NCBI RefSeq assembly: GCF_000419765.1
Contig: NZ_ATTQ01000006.1
Coordinates: 1 to 64,000, forward strand
Direction: 5' to 3'
Length of the DNA: 64,000 nt
Origin: Rhizobium mongolense USDA 1844
GTDB taxonomy: Bacteria > Pseudomonadota > Alphaproteobacteria > Rhizobiales > Rhizobiaceae
The position numbers were made by a program, and so were the translations under genes. How positions within the stretch are numbered: the first letter of the stretch is position 1; every line of letters begins with the position of its first letter. The notes under the pieces were generated by a model. It did not search any database and had not been told where the DNA came from. It was given only the letters and a program-made list of their open reading frames with translations. This document shows, piece by piece, positions 43,909 to 53,120 of the stretch.

Positions 43909-44913
43909 ATGAAGACCACCACTCCTACCGAAATGGACGCACTCGTCCTCACCGAAACAAACTCGGACCTTGTCCGGACCCGAATTGTCTGCCCGGCTCC
44001 GGCGGCGGGGGAGGTTCTCGTCCGCGTCAAGGCAAGCAGCGTCAACCCGCTCGATCTCAAGATCAAGAGCGGACAGGCTCCGCACGCCCGCCACCCGTTA
44101 CCCGCCATCCTTGGAATGGACTTAGCCGGGGTCGTCGAGGCAGTGGGTCCTGGCGTCACGGCATTCAAACCGCAGGACGAGGTTTTCGGCCTGACTGGCG
44201 GCGTTGGCGGCCTGCAGGGTTCATTGGCGACTTTCGTCTCGGTCGATGCCGATCTGCTGGCCCATAAGCCAACCAACCTCACCATGCGCGAGGCCGCGGC
44301 ACTGCCCCTGGTGTTCATAACCGCCTGGGAAGGGCTGGTTGATCGCGCAGCGGTGCAGGCACGGCAAAAGGTACTCGTAATCGGTGCGGGCGGCGTCGGT
44401 CATGTAGCAATCCAGATCGCACGTGCCTTCGGCGCCGAGGTCTTCGCCGTAGACAAGGGCTCGAAGCAGAGGCAGATCGAAGAGCTGTGCGCGACCGCGA
44501 TCGACCGCCACCAGACTACCGTCGAAGAGTACGTGAAGGACCACACGGGCGGACGCGGCTTCGACGTCGTCTATGATACCGTCGGCGGGGCAGGGATTGA
44601 TGCCGCGTTCAACGCCGTGAGCAGGTTCGGCCACGTCGTCAGTTGCCTCGGATGGGGCACCCATTCGCTCGGGCCGCTCTCCTTCCGGGCGGCAAGCTAC
44701 TCGGGCGTGTTCACGCTTCTGCCGATCCTGACCGGAGAAGGCCGCGCGCATCACGGCGCAATCCTCCGCGAGGCAAAGCGCCTTGCCGAGGCCCGGAAGA
44801 TCGCTCCTCTCCTCGACCCGCGCCGCTATAGCTTCGAGACTGTAGACGAAGCCTATGCCGAAATCGAAAACCGCACTGCCAACGGAAAGATCGTCATCGA
44901 CGTCGCCGCGTAG
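43909..44913 (+). CDS. NADP-dependent alcohol dehydrogenase / quinone oxidoreductase (MDR)
   Basis: 334 residues from ATG 43909 (MKTTTPTEMDALVLTETNSD). Medium-chain dehydrogenase fold without the structural zinc cysteines: VRVKASSVNPLDLKIKSG, then HPLPAILGMDLAGVVEAVG, and the cofactor loop VIGAGGVGHVAIQIA. This combination is that of zeta-crystallin-like quinone oxidoreductases using NADPH. It sits in a row with tautomerase, hydrolase, metallo-hydrolase and DsrE genes, all on the same strand, consistent with detoxification of reactive electrophiles. Confidence 0.88.
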   Translation: MKTTTPTEMDALVLTETNSDLVRTRIVCPAPAAGEVLVRVKASSVNPLDLKIKSGQAPHARHPLPAILGMDLAGVVEAVGPGVTAFKPQDEVFGLTGGVGGLQGSLATFVSVDADLLAHKPTNLTMREAAALPLVFITAWEGLVDRAAVQARQKVLVIGAGGVGHVAIQIARAFGAEVFAVDKGSKQRQIEELCATAIDRHQTTVEEYVKDHTGGRGFDVVYDTVGGAGIDAAFNAVSRFGHVVSCLGWGTHSLGPLSFRAASYSGVFTLLPILTGEGRAHHGAILREAKRLAEARKIAPLLDPRRYSFETVDEAYAEIENRTANGKIVIDVAA

Positions 44914-44945
44914 GAGGCGTCTCACCCCAGCCAAGGAAAAAAGCT

Positions 44946-45245
44946 ATGCCATTCGTAAACGTAAAGCTCGTCGACGGTGTCTTCACGCCAGAGGAAAAGC
45001 ACGCCATGGCCAAGGCGCTGACCGATGTCATGGTCAAGTTCGAAGGCTCGGAGGCCTTCCGCGAGGTCGTCTGGGTACTGATCGAGGAACTGCACGCGGA
45101 TGGCTGGCACATCGGCGGCAGGCCGTTCGAGGGGCCGAAGTCCCTGATGACCACTCTTTCGAAATCCAAAGACATCGTCGAGACGATCGACGGTAATCCG
45201 ACCACGCGCAAAGAGTGGGCCGCGGCCGCGCCAGTCGTTGGCTGA
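44946..45245 (+). CDS. 4-oxalocrotonate tautomerase-family protein
   Basis: 99 residues with the catalytic N-terminal proline directly after Met ([20 protein letters not shown]). The beta-alpha-beta fold element [20 protein letters not shown] follows. Tautomerases shift double bonds in unsaturated keto acids; this length and the motif [10 protein letters not shown] fit the 'tautomerase_3/YodE-like' small group. It is 32 bases after the dehydrogenase gene. Confidence 0.85.
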   Translation: MPFVNVKLVDGVFTPEEKHAMAKALTDVMVKFEGSEAFREVVWVLIEELHADGWHIGGRPFEGPKSLMTTLSKSKDIVETIDGNPTTRKEWAAAAPVVG

Positions 45246-45337
45246 CCGCCCTGCAATCTCAGCCGGGGCGAACACAGAAAGACGGACGGAAAACCTCCGC
45301 CCGCGTAGAGCCATCCGGCCGAAAAAGGGACAGGACC

Positions 45338-45606
45338 ATGACTTCGAGAGAACATTTTGCGCATTACGAGTGCATTAAGGTCTTCTCCGAAGCCGATTTC
45401 ACGGAAGACCTCAAGGTCATCGACGTCCCGGTCCTCGTAATGCACGGCAGCGACGACCAGGTGGTTCCCATCGGCGACTCCGCGAGCTGTCGGTGAAGTT
45501 GCTCAAGGACGGGAAGCTCAAGGTCTACGACGGCTACCCGCATGGGATGTTCACGACGCACGCCGACGTGATCAACGCTGACCTTTTGGCCTTCATTAAG
45601 GGCTGA
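45338..45606 (+). pseudogene. alpha/beta hydrolase (non-haem chloroperoxidase/arylesterase) C-terminal fragment, frameshifted
   Basis: [20 protein letters not shown] leads into [20 protein letters not shown], with the catalytic Asp in the HGSDDQ motif. After VPIGDSA the frame must change to continue with [20 protein letters not shown] (catalytic His in the YPHG motif) and end LLAFIKG at 45606. The N-terminal two-thirds, with the Ser nucleophile, is missing. Dead gene. Confidence 0.8.
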
Positions 45607-45703
45607 CCGCCGGGCGGGCCGCCCGCGAGGCCTGTCCTTCGACCTCCCCAACTTCAGTTCGAAGCCGTCGGCTCGCTCGAGACCGGCTGCGGAAAGGTAT
45701 GTC

Positions 45704-46669
45704 ATGAAATCCGAACACATGCTCTCCCGCCGTGAATTTTGCCTTTGCTGTATTGGGGCGGCGGGACTTGCCGCCACCGGAGGGTGGTTGAGTCCCCGCG
45801 ACGCCTACGCCGAGGCACGGGGTCTGGTCAGCCTCATAAAGGACAGCGCCGCTAAGTCCGTCATCGCCACCCACAAGCTGAGAAACGGCATTACCATTCT
45901 CGAAGGTTCCGGCGGCAACGTCGCGGTGCTGAGCGGCAAGGACGGTCTCGTCATGGTGGACGCGGGCATAAGCGTGTCGCGCAAGCAAATGACCAAGGCG
46001 CTCGCGGAAATCTCGCCAGCCCCCGTCACCCACCTGATCAATACCCACTGGCATTTCGACCACGCAGACGGGAATGCTTGGATCGGGTCCGGAGGAGCCA
46101 ATATCATAGCGCATGAAAACACCCGCAGGTACCTGTCGCAGGTACAGCGGGTCGAAGACTGGGACTACAATTTCCTCCCGGTCGCGAAAAGCGGAGAGCC
46201 GCAGCATGTCTTTTCCAAGGAGCACACGCTCGAGCTGAACGGCGAAGCCGCCGTCCTCAAATACTATGGTCCGGCCCATACCGACGGCGACATCTCAGTC
46301 ATGTTTCGCGAGGCGGACGTCCTTCACGTCGGGGACACGTACTGGAATGGCATTTATCCGTTCATCGATCACTCGACGGGCGGCAGCATCGACGGAATGA
46401 TCGCTGCATCGGAGGCGAACCTCGCCGCGTCCACCGACAAGACCATCATCATTCCGGGTCATGGAAATCCGGTGAGCAACCGCGCCGAGTTGCGTGACTT
46501 CCGCGACATGCTGGCCGGCATCAGGGAGAACGTGGCAAAACTGAAACGCCAGGGGCGTTCGCTCGACGAGGTGGTCGAGGGAAAGCCCACGGCGGCGTTC
46601 GATGCGAAGTGGGGTCAGTTCGTGATTGATCCAGCGTTCTTCACGAGGCTCGTCTACGCCGGCGTCTAG
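45704..46669 (+). CDS. Tat-exported metallo-beta-lactamase-fold hydrolase
   Basis: 321 residues with a twin-arginine signal (LSRREFCLCCIGAAGLAATG, cleavage near DAYA). MBL zinc motifs: THWHFDHADG (HxHxDH), a later His in YYGPAHTDGD, Asp in HVGDTYWNG and His in IIPGHGNPV. Two zinc ions are expected. The quinoprotein relay/SoxH-like group of MBL proteins is similar, as is the periplasmic location. Substrate unknown. Confidence 0.9.
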   Translation: MKSEHMLSRREFCLCCIGAAGLAATGGWLSPRDAYAEARGLVSLIKDSAAKSVIATHKLRNGITILEGSGGNVAVLSGKDGLVMVDAGISVSRKQMTKALAEISPAPVTHLINTHWHFDHADGNAWIGSGGANIIAHENTRRYLSQVQRVEDWDYNFLPVAKSGEPQHVFSKEHTLELNGEAAVLKYYGPAHTDGDISVMFREADVLHVGDTYWNGIYPFIDHSTGGSIDGMIAASEANLAASTDKTIIIPGHGNPVSNRAELRDFRDMLAGIRENVAKLKRQGRSLDEVVEGKPTAAFDAKWGQFVIDPAFFTRLVYAGV

Positions 46670-46795
46670 CTTCGACCGATTTCACCCAAACCTTCCCGGC
46701 GCACTCCTCCCCAGGTCCCCCTGGCGCGCCTCCGGGACGTCTCGAGTGGCGTCCTGGATTTGTTCACAGACCCAATCCACTCATTGGAGACGACC

Positions 46796-47230
46796 ATGTC
46801 GAAAACGGAAAGCGCCCTGTTCATCAATATCCCGGTTGAACTGCAAGAGGTGAAGTCGGTGCACAGCATCGGAGGTCTGGAGTTCGAGGCCGACTTGCCC
46901 GCGGCTCTGTTCCATCTGCACTTGATCACGACGGACATCGCAAACTGGAAAGCGACGTCTGAAGTGGTCGTGGTGTTCCATACCAACGCGGGCCACGTCA
47001 CGCTTGACGATGCGGCCTACAATTCGTCGCGCAACATCGCCACAGGCAACCCCTACAAGAAACTGGTCGCGGACCTTATCGATATCGGCGTGAATGTCGA
47101 GCTTTGCGGCGCGACTGCAAAGGTGAACGGCTGGGGCAACGCGGATCTTCTACCCCGCATCAAGATCAATCTCGACGCCATGGCGCGAACAATACAGCTC
47201 GTGCAGCGGGGCTTCGTCAAGATCGAGTGA
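46796..47230 (+). CDS. DsrE-like protein
   Basis: 144 residues from ATG 46796 (MSKTESALFINIPVELQEVK), GGAGA upstream. A DsrE/F-type alpha/beta fold is suggested by SEVVVVFHTNAGHVTLDDAA and VADLIDIGVNVELCGATAKV, with the single Cys in ELCGAT at the usual position. Such proteins carry sulfur or act near periplasmic redox enzymes; no signal peptide is seen here. It ends the intact part of the redox cluster. Confidence 0.8.
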   Translation: MSKTESALFINIPVELQEVKSVHSIGGLEFEADLPAALFHLHLITTDIANWKATSEVVVVFHTNAGHVTLDDAAYNSSRNIATGNPYKKLVADLIDIGVNVELCGATAKVNGWGNADLLPRIKINLDAMARTIQLVQRGFVKIE

Positions 47231-47751
47231 CCTTTGGGTTCCTCATCCGGCTAAGACACAAAGGCCCAAGGAGAGCGCAATGCTTCAACTCCCATTCGGA
47301 TTCCATTCAACGGCTTCGGACGGTTAGGCCGCTTTCCGGGCGACGAGCAGAAACGCGTTTCGCAGTACCGACATCGTCGTCGAGCTCAGTGGAGCGAAGT
47401 CGTTTCGGAGCGTTTCGAGCATCAACGAGGGTGCGATCGAGGAGCTGGATCGGCTGGTTGAGGTGCTTGGGATCAGGAAGGATGCCGAGCACGTCGCGGT
47501 TTCGGTCGAAATCGTCGTCACTCCGTATTGGATGAGGAAAGCGCCAAGATTGGGTGGTCGCGGGCAGTCGCATAGATGGAAGAGGTTTTGAATCTCGCTG
47601 GCCACCCATCGATCCCGAAAATCCTGCAAGTCCCGTCCTGTCGCATTCCTCGGCAAAAGATTGCCGCCGACGAGGTGCCGAACAACTGCTGGTGACTTCC
47701 TTCGCCAAATGTCCGCGCCTGATATTGAGGCCGAAGTATCGAACCCAGTCC
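47231..47751. other. unresolved stretch
   Basis: Both strands have open frames. The minus-strand frame is continuous with an SDR fragment but its last 140 residues are Ser/Thr-rich and match nothing; the plus-strand frames are equally unconvincing. It may be debris from several genes. Confidence 0.4.
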
Positions 47752-48076
47752 TTGCCGCGAAACCATTATTCGAGAGCAAAGCCTTGACCGCCATGATGCC
47801 CGCGTTGTTGACGAGCGTGTGTAACGGGCCGTCCCAGCCGTCGAGGAAACGCGTTACCGACCGGAGATCGGACAGATCGAGAGGTCGGACTTGGATGTTC
47901 GGGTTCGCGGTCCTGGCCCTGAGGTCGCGGGCGACGACCTCGGCCGCGTCCGGACGGCGGGCGGCAATGACAACGGACGCCCCGGCGGCGGCTAGCGCGG
48001 CCGTCGTCTCGGTCCCAATTCCGCTCGCGCCTCCGGTCACGATCATCGTCTTTCCATGCAGATCGATGCCTTTCAA
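47752..48076 (-). pseudogene. short-chain dehydrogenase, N-terminal fragment
   Basis: MKGIDLHGKTMIVTGGASGIGTE gives an intact SDR cofactor loop (TGGASGIG). It continues with VVIAARRPD, VRPLDLSDL and LVNNAGIMAV. After about residue 108 the similarity stops, before the catalytic Ser/Tyr/Lys. The frame stays open to 47324 but in non-SDR sequence. Compare the reciprocal piece at 40850-41664, which has an SDR body without N-terminus; they are not obviously the same gene. Confidence 0.75.
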
Positions 48077-48242
48077 TACGGCTGTGGTCGCGGATGGAGG
48101 TCAATGAGTTGATGTCGAGCGTTACGTCGCCACCTCCAGGAAGTGCTGGCTAAAGCACGCGAAAAGTCCGCGGGATTCCAAAGAACCCGCGAGACCTGGC
48201 TGAGCCATTGTGCTGCCGGGTACGAACATTCCAGAGCAATGA

Positions 48243-48653
48243 ATGCTCGTCGAGCCGGGTTACCCCCAGCCGATCCTTGAGCTTGAAACTTACGAGCACG
48301 TTGATTTCGCCTGTTCGTTAATCGACCCCGCGCTGGATTCGCAGCGGGATCTTTCAGACTCTTTTCATCCTGACTTAAGAGCGTTCGGAAGAGGTCATGT
48401 ATTCGAATTTATCGTCGTACTGGCACGTTTGCTAGATAGGGTTGAAGGCTTGGCTTCCACGGGGGCTGTCAAGCCGGAAAACCTCGACATCGCAACGCGT
48501 GCCGTCCGAAATTGGGCGAAGGGATTGCTCGAAGTTGGGGAGATTGTTCGTGATTTGCAGACACCTGTCTTGCCCGGATATCACCACCCGATTCTCAGAG
48601 AAGTCACGAATATCCGCTACTTTGGTCGTATTCATCGACTTGTGAAGAACTAG
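48243..48653 (+). pseudogene. unrecognised conserved gene, copy 1, front part
   Basis: 136 residues starting MLVEPGYPQPILELETYEHV. The section ATRAVRNWAKGLLEVGEIVR aligns with ATDAVRAWPRGFIEVSERIR at about 62143-62200, and the surrounding spacing agrees. So this is one of two degraded relatives in the window. The rest of the same gene follows in another frame at 48824-49510. I do not know the family. Confidence 0.5.
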
Positions 48654-48823
48654 TTGCGCGCTGGCCTTGCTCCGGCCAACGATCGTATCCCCAGAAGCGA
48701 GCCCGCTGATCAGGTTCGCGTGGTACGGAACCGAGCGTTTGCACGAAAGCCAGGAGGATATGTGCGCGACGCGCTGCCGACCGGATAGCGCTCGCCGTTG
48801 CGCTCGCCCGCGCTTCGCTCCCT

Positions 48824-49510
48824 GTGTTGGCCGAATCAAGAGAAGTCGGGCTTCCAATTCCTGAGTTGATCAGGCTCTACGATAAAGGACTCGCCTGCTG
48901 TCCGGATCCGAGTCTGGCCCATCTTTTCGCTTCGCCCGCCGAAGGGACGGGTAGCTTGAGGGAGCAGATGACCGAGCTCTCCAACGCGAAGCCAGGAGCG
49001 TGGAATCTTTACGATGTCGCAACAGCGCTGACCGATGGAACCGAGGTTTGGGCGGCTCTTTTCGACAACATCCTTACGCGGCAGATAGAATTTCACGTTG
49101 CACCCGGTACGAGTTCAATGGTTCGAAATATCAACGTTATGAAATTGGATCAAATTGCAGGATGCCGCCGCTCAACAGCCGACCAGGAAGAGATATTCGA
49201 TGATGTTCTATTGGGTACTGGAGAGGTGGGCTTCTATCTAGGCACACGACAGTCGGAAATCTGTAGCTTTATCCGGAGCGGTTATTTGAATGCCGAGCAT
49301 CTGACACTGAGGACGGTCAAGGAGTTTCGTTCGACATATATCTGCGGAGGCGAACTTCTGGCTTTCCTAAGGTTAACGGCCAAGCCCGGTGACTCCGTTT
49401 CGTCTTGGGGTACGCTGCGTCGTATGAAATCTAAAGTAAAGCTCCTCCATGATAGGCCCTCGTTGAGAAGTCGAGCTGCGGTGAAGCAGTTTTTTGCGGA
49501 CCTAGGCTGA
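48824..49510 (+). pseudogene. unrecognised conserved gene, copy 1, rear part (HTH-like C-terminus)
   Basis: 228 residues; the frame is open upstream to about 48720 (DRIALAVALARASLPV), so 48824 is an arbitrary start. GLPIPELIRLYDKGLA matches GLPVIEMIRLYEEGLA of copy 2. The end contains GTGEVGFYLGTRQSEICSFI followed by RSGYLN and FRSTYICGGELLAFL, a pattern resembling the helix-turn-helix tails of TniQ-like transposition or plasmid proteins. That resemblance is weak and unproven. Confidence 0.5.
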
Positions 49511-49610
49511 TGGATTCGCGGCACAATGCGGCCGCAGAATCTTATTCTTTTTCGATACGAGTATTTCCAACAGGTTGGCGGAATCGCATTTAGTTGATCC
49601 GAACAATATA

Positions 49611-49645
49611 TGTCGGCACCAATTAATTGGAACTCTGCACCCAAA
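49611..49645. mobile_element. insertion-sequence-end-like repeat, copy 2
   Basis: TGTCGGCACCAATTAATTGG and the following bases through ACTCTGCACCCAAA match 15832-15866 at 33 of 35 positions, in the same orientation. It contains the perfect palindrome CCAATTAATTGG. The flanking sequences differ completely after the repeat. The remainder of 49511-50051 has no gene I can support; the minus-strand frame at 49650-49953 (MRRLAPEYYDMVVLKRW) is open and may be a gene remnant. Confidence 0.5.
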
Positions 49646-50051
49646 GGATCGGGACTTTCCTCCGATACTAATTGCGACTTTAACAGAGCGTAAGGACCGT
49701 GGACCTCTTCATAGTCGATGCCCTCAAATGCTGCCTCCTGAATAGCCCAGTAGCGGTCGCGTACCCTTGTGGACGAGTTCGTCAAGAATGCCGCCTTGGT
49801 AGTCATCGATGAACGAAAGGAGGCAGGGAAATGAATCTCGCTGCAGTGATAGTTCCATCGCTTTAGGACGACCATGTCGTAATATTCCGGCGCTAGCCTC
49901 CGCATTCGGCGTGCTCCACCTTTGCTTCGTTTGGAGCCGCATTGCGTCCTCATAAACAGGCTTGATGATCTCGTTTGGTGAATGTTGCGCTTTTATCGGA
50001 CCGGCTCTTGATATACCTCTTCGGCACGAAAACCATTTCGGGAGGATACGG

Positions 50052-51635
50052 ATGGCGGGCGCCCATCTCTTCGAACTGGTGATCGCGATGTTCCTAGCAA
50101 TTATCGCGCTTCACTACCTCGCTCACAGATTGGGACTTCCGCCCTCGGTCGCATTGCTCGCAGGAGGGGCGATCCTCGCGTTTGTTCCGGGTCTTCCGGC
50201 GATCACCGTCGATCCCGAACTCGTCCTCGTCATCTTCCTCCCGCCGTTGTTGCTCGATGGCGCATGGTCCATCGCGGCGGCGCGGTTGCGACGGCATCTG
50301 GTCGGTATAGCCTCGCTCGCCATCGGCGCGGTGTTCTTCACCACCGTGGTCGTGGCGATCGTCGCGCATTTTTTGGTGCCATCGCTTCCCTGGGCCGCCT
50401 GCGCGGCGCTCGGCGCGATCGTATCGCCGCCGGATGCCGTATCTGCGCGCGCGGTGCTGGAACGGGTGAGGTTGCCGCGGCGGCTCCAGATACTCCTGGA
50501 AGGAGAGAGCTTGCTGAATGACGCTAGCGGTCTTGTGCTCTTCCGGTTGGCGGTCGCCGCGCTTGCAACCGGCGCCTTCAGCGTCGCCGACGCTGCAAGC
50601 AGCTTTTTGCTGCTTGCTTTTGGCGGTGCGCTCGTCGGAGTCATCGTCGGAACGGCATGGGTCAAGTTCGTCCGGCATCTTGGCGACGAATACCTCATCA
50701 TCGCCGCAACGACGCTTCTCGCCTGGATATCTTATCTGCTGGGAGAGTTTCTCCATGTCTCGGGCGTGATCGCCACGGTGACGACCGGTCTGGTCGCATC
50801 ATGGCACCAGCACACCGTTCTTTCTGCGGCCACCCGCATGCGCGGAACATCATTCTGGACAGTCGTCGTCTTCCTGATGGAAGCGGCAGTATTCATCCTG
50901 ATAGGCTTGTCGCTCCGGGCCGTCGTCGAACGCGGAGGTGGATTTGGCCAGCTTGTCGAAACCATGGCGTTTCCAGCCATCGCAATCCTCATCACGCTCT
51001 TGGTCGCTCGATTTGCATGGGTGTTCGGTTCCGAGCTTGTGATCAAACTCTGCAATACCCTTGGTCTCGCTCGAACGCAGCCATTGGGCATCGGCGGCAC
51101 AGCGATTTTGGGGTGGGCGGGCGTTCGCGGGGTGGTGACGTTGGCGCTTGCGCTGAGCTTGCCTGAAGACTTCCCCGGCCGCGACTTCATTCTGGTTATG
51201 GCGTTTGCCGTCATCGTCGGAACAGTTCTTTTACAAGGCACGACGTTGGGACCAGTGATCACCTGGGCCGGCCTTGTCGAAGCAGAATCGGAGCGGGCGC
51301 GGATGACGATGAGCCAGGCGGAAGCCGCGATGGCTCAGGTACAGTTTGCAACAGTTCGGGACCTTGCCTACGACGGCGAGGGAAAACTCGTTCATCCTCA
51401 ATTGTTGGACAGATACCAGCGCAGGGCGACGACGATCGTCGACTATGCCAAGCGTACTGAAGACTACATGCCAATGCTCCATGCTCACTTCGATGTCGTG
51501 CTGGAGGCTGTGGCCGCCGGGCGGAAGGAACTCATTCGGCTTCATCGCGCTGGCGAGATTGACGACGAGACGCTGCATGAGCTCGAAAGGGATCTTGATC
51601 TTGAAGAGCTGAGTGCGATTTCGGCGAAGGCATGA
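50052..51635 (+). CDS. Na+/H+ antiporter (CPA1 type)
   Basis: 527 residues from ATG 50052 (MAGAHLFELVIAMFLAIIAL) with GGGAGGAT upstream. About 12 membrane helices; CPA1 hallmarks are VSPPDAVSARAVL (the Asp pair region), ILLEGESLLNDASGLVLF and GWAGVRGVVTLALALSLP. The cytosolic tail (about 400-527) is helical and acidic. It exchanges Na+ or K+ for protons and serves pH and salt tolerance. Confidence 0.92.
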   Translation: MAGAHLFELVIAMFLAIIALHYLAHRLGLPPSVALLAGGAILAFVPGLPAITVDPELVLVIFLPPLLLDGAWSIAAARLRRHLVGIASLAIGAVFFTTVVVAIVAHFLVPSLPWAACAALGAIVSPPDAVSARAVLERVRLPRRLQILLEGESLLNDASGLVLFRLAVAALATGAFSVADAASSFLLLAFGGALVGVIVGTAWVKFVRHLGDEYLIIAATTLLAWISYLLGEFLHVSGVIATVTTGLVASWHQHTVLSAATRMRGTSFWTVVVFLMEAAVFILIGLSLRAVVERGGGFGQLVETMAFPAIAILITLLVARFAWVFGSELVIKLCNTLGLARTQPLGIGGTAILGWAGVRGVVTLALALSLPEDFPGRDFILVMAFAVIVGTVLLQGTTLGPVITWAGLVEAESERARMTMSQAEAAMAQVQFATVRDLAYDGEGKLVHPQLLDRYQRRATTIVDYAKRTEDYMPMLHAHFDVVLEAVAAGRKELIRLHRAGEIDDETLHELERDLDLEELSAISAKA

Positions 51636-52119
51636 GCGATGCGGATAGCATGGCGTGAGGAGGGATTTCCTGCATCATCGGAAACTTCGCCTTCGACGCG
51701 CCCGACGCCTGCGCGTCGGCAGCCGAGATCGCCAGAGGCGATATAGCGCGACTGGCTGGAATAAGGACGTCCTGCCGTTTTCGGCGAAGGGTGCTCGCAT
51801 GGCCTACCGAAGTATCTTGCGCTGTCCGCCGAAGCGGACGTCATCGGACAATCAAAGCGGCGAAGATTGGCGCTATCGCCACCCGAATCCCGACGTGCGC
51901 ACCAAGCGCTCGGGACTCCGCTGTCCACGGGATGGCGACGTCCTGCGGACATGCGGTCGTCCGCCTTCATCGACGCAGACCGGGACTATTGTGCAGCGCG
52001 GGGCCGGCGAGACCTCAGCGAAGGTGACAAGAGGACAACTAAGGAACATTCGACCTCTCGAACGTTGGGCGGACTGGATCGTGCGGCGACCCGTGCATAC
52101 GCCCTTTGCACGTGGCTGC
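51636..52119. other. no gene recognised
   Basis: After the antiporter all frames are Arg/Ser-rich and unconvincing until the MFS fragment. Probably decayed DNA. Confidence 0.45.
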
Positions 52120-52400
52120 GCGGTCCACCTCAATTCTTCGTGCTTCGTGGCCGTGCTGTTGCCGATCTATCTGCTCGCCCTCGGATTTATTCCGTTCAAA
52201 GTCGGCGTCATCGCGACCGCATCGCTCCTTGGCTCCGGTCTGCTGACGATGTGTGACGGCTTCCTCGGAGCGACACGATCACAGCCAACTTCTGTTGGCT
52301 GGGGCGCGCCTGATGATTGCAACGGGCGTGGCCTTCGCCGTTGTCCACGATTACGCGCTGCTCCTGGTCATCCCATTTGCCGGCACGATCAGTTCCGGGT
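52120..52400 (+). pseudogene. MFS transporter fragment
   Basis: FVAVLLPIYLLALGFIPFKV and GVIATASLLGSGLLTM are the first two helices of an MFS protein. After a frame change near 52260, ARLMIATGVAFAVVHDY and LLLVIPFAGTI represent the third helix and onwards. All remaining helices are missing. Confidence 0.65.
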
Positions 52401-52440
52401 GACGAGTTCCTTGTGGCCGCTTAAAATCAAACTATAGAGC

Positions 52441-53120
52441 TTGTGAACGTGCGTCGCGCTGCGAACTTGTTGGATTGCTTCGCCAACCGTCCGTTGGAAG
52501 AAAGCCTTCTCAAATTGCCCGCTGTCGATACCGAATGCGACAATAGTGCAGGTATGCGCTTGCCGTTCAGGATGTATTTGCTGATCGCCAAGATCATTCG
52601 CTGCGGGAGGTCATTGCCAGATACATACATCCCAACCTTCCAGAGGAGCCAGTCCGACAAGCCTCTCCGTGGGGAGCGGCAGCCATGTGTTCGTCTCGGC
52701 AGTCGCGACGGTGCCTTCATACTCGGTCCGCGCGACAAGCAGAGGCGATCAAAAAAGCGAAACGCGGAATCACGGTCCTGTTGTGAAGGCCTGGCGCATG
52801 GAAATGGCTGGGCTGATCATCCTGGATGGTGGTTGGATCAAGAGCTTGCCCGTATCATCCGCCCGTACAGTCGTCTCGCCTGCGTCGTTATTGGCGACGA
52901 TAACACTCATCGGACGAAGCGCCTCCTTCCCGCGCTGTTTTTTGCAAGATTTAGTAGCGTGAACCAAGTCCTTGCCCTCAGAGGTTTTCGAATGACGTAC
53001 AGGACAAGCGGATCCTGCATTCCTTTCGCAGCGCCTGTCTCATCTGCCTGTACACAGATCGAATGACGTCGTAAGCAAATCTATTGCACAATCGCATCGC
53101 CGCGAGGGAAAAGGACAGCA
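52441..53120. other. long stretch without a supported gene
   Basis: One plus-strand frame (52443-53066, 207 codons) is open, but its product lacks any domain and its amino-acid use is unusual (many Arg, Cys and Ser), so I do not call it a gene. The histidine-kinase promoter should be at its right end. Confidence 0.45.

Noticed and set aside
47324..47751. Continuation of the SDR-fragment frame as one 250-residue protein
   Set aside because: The second half is Ser/Thr-rich and unlike any SDR C-terminus; the catalytic residues are absent.
52443..53066. A 207-codon plus-strand frame
   Set aside because: No domain, odd amino-acid use and no convincing ribosome binding site; treated as non-coding.
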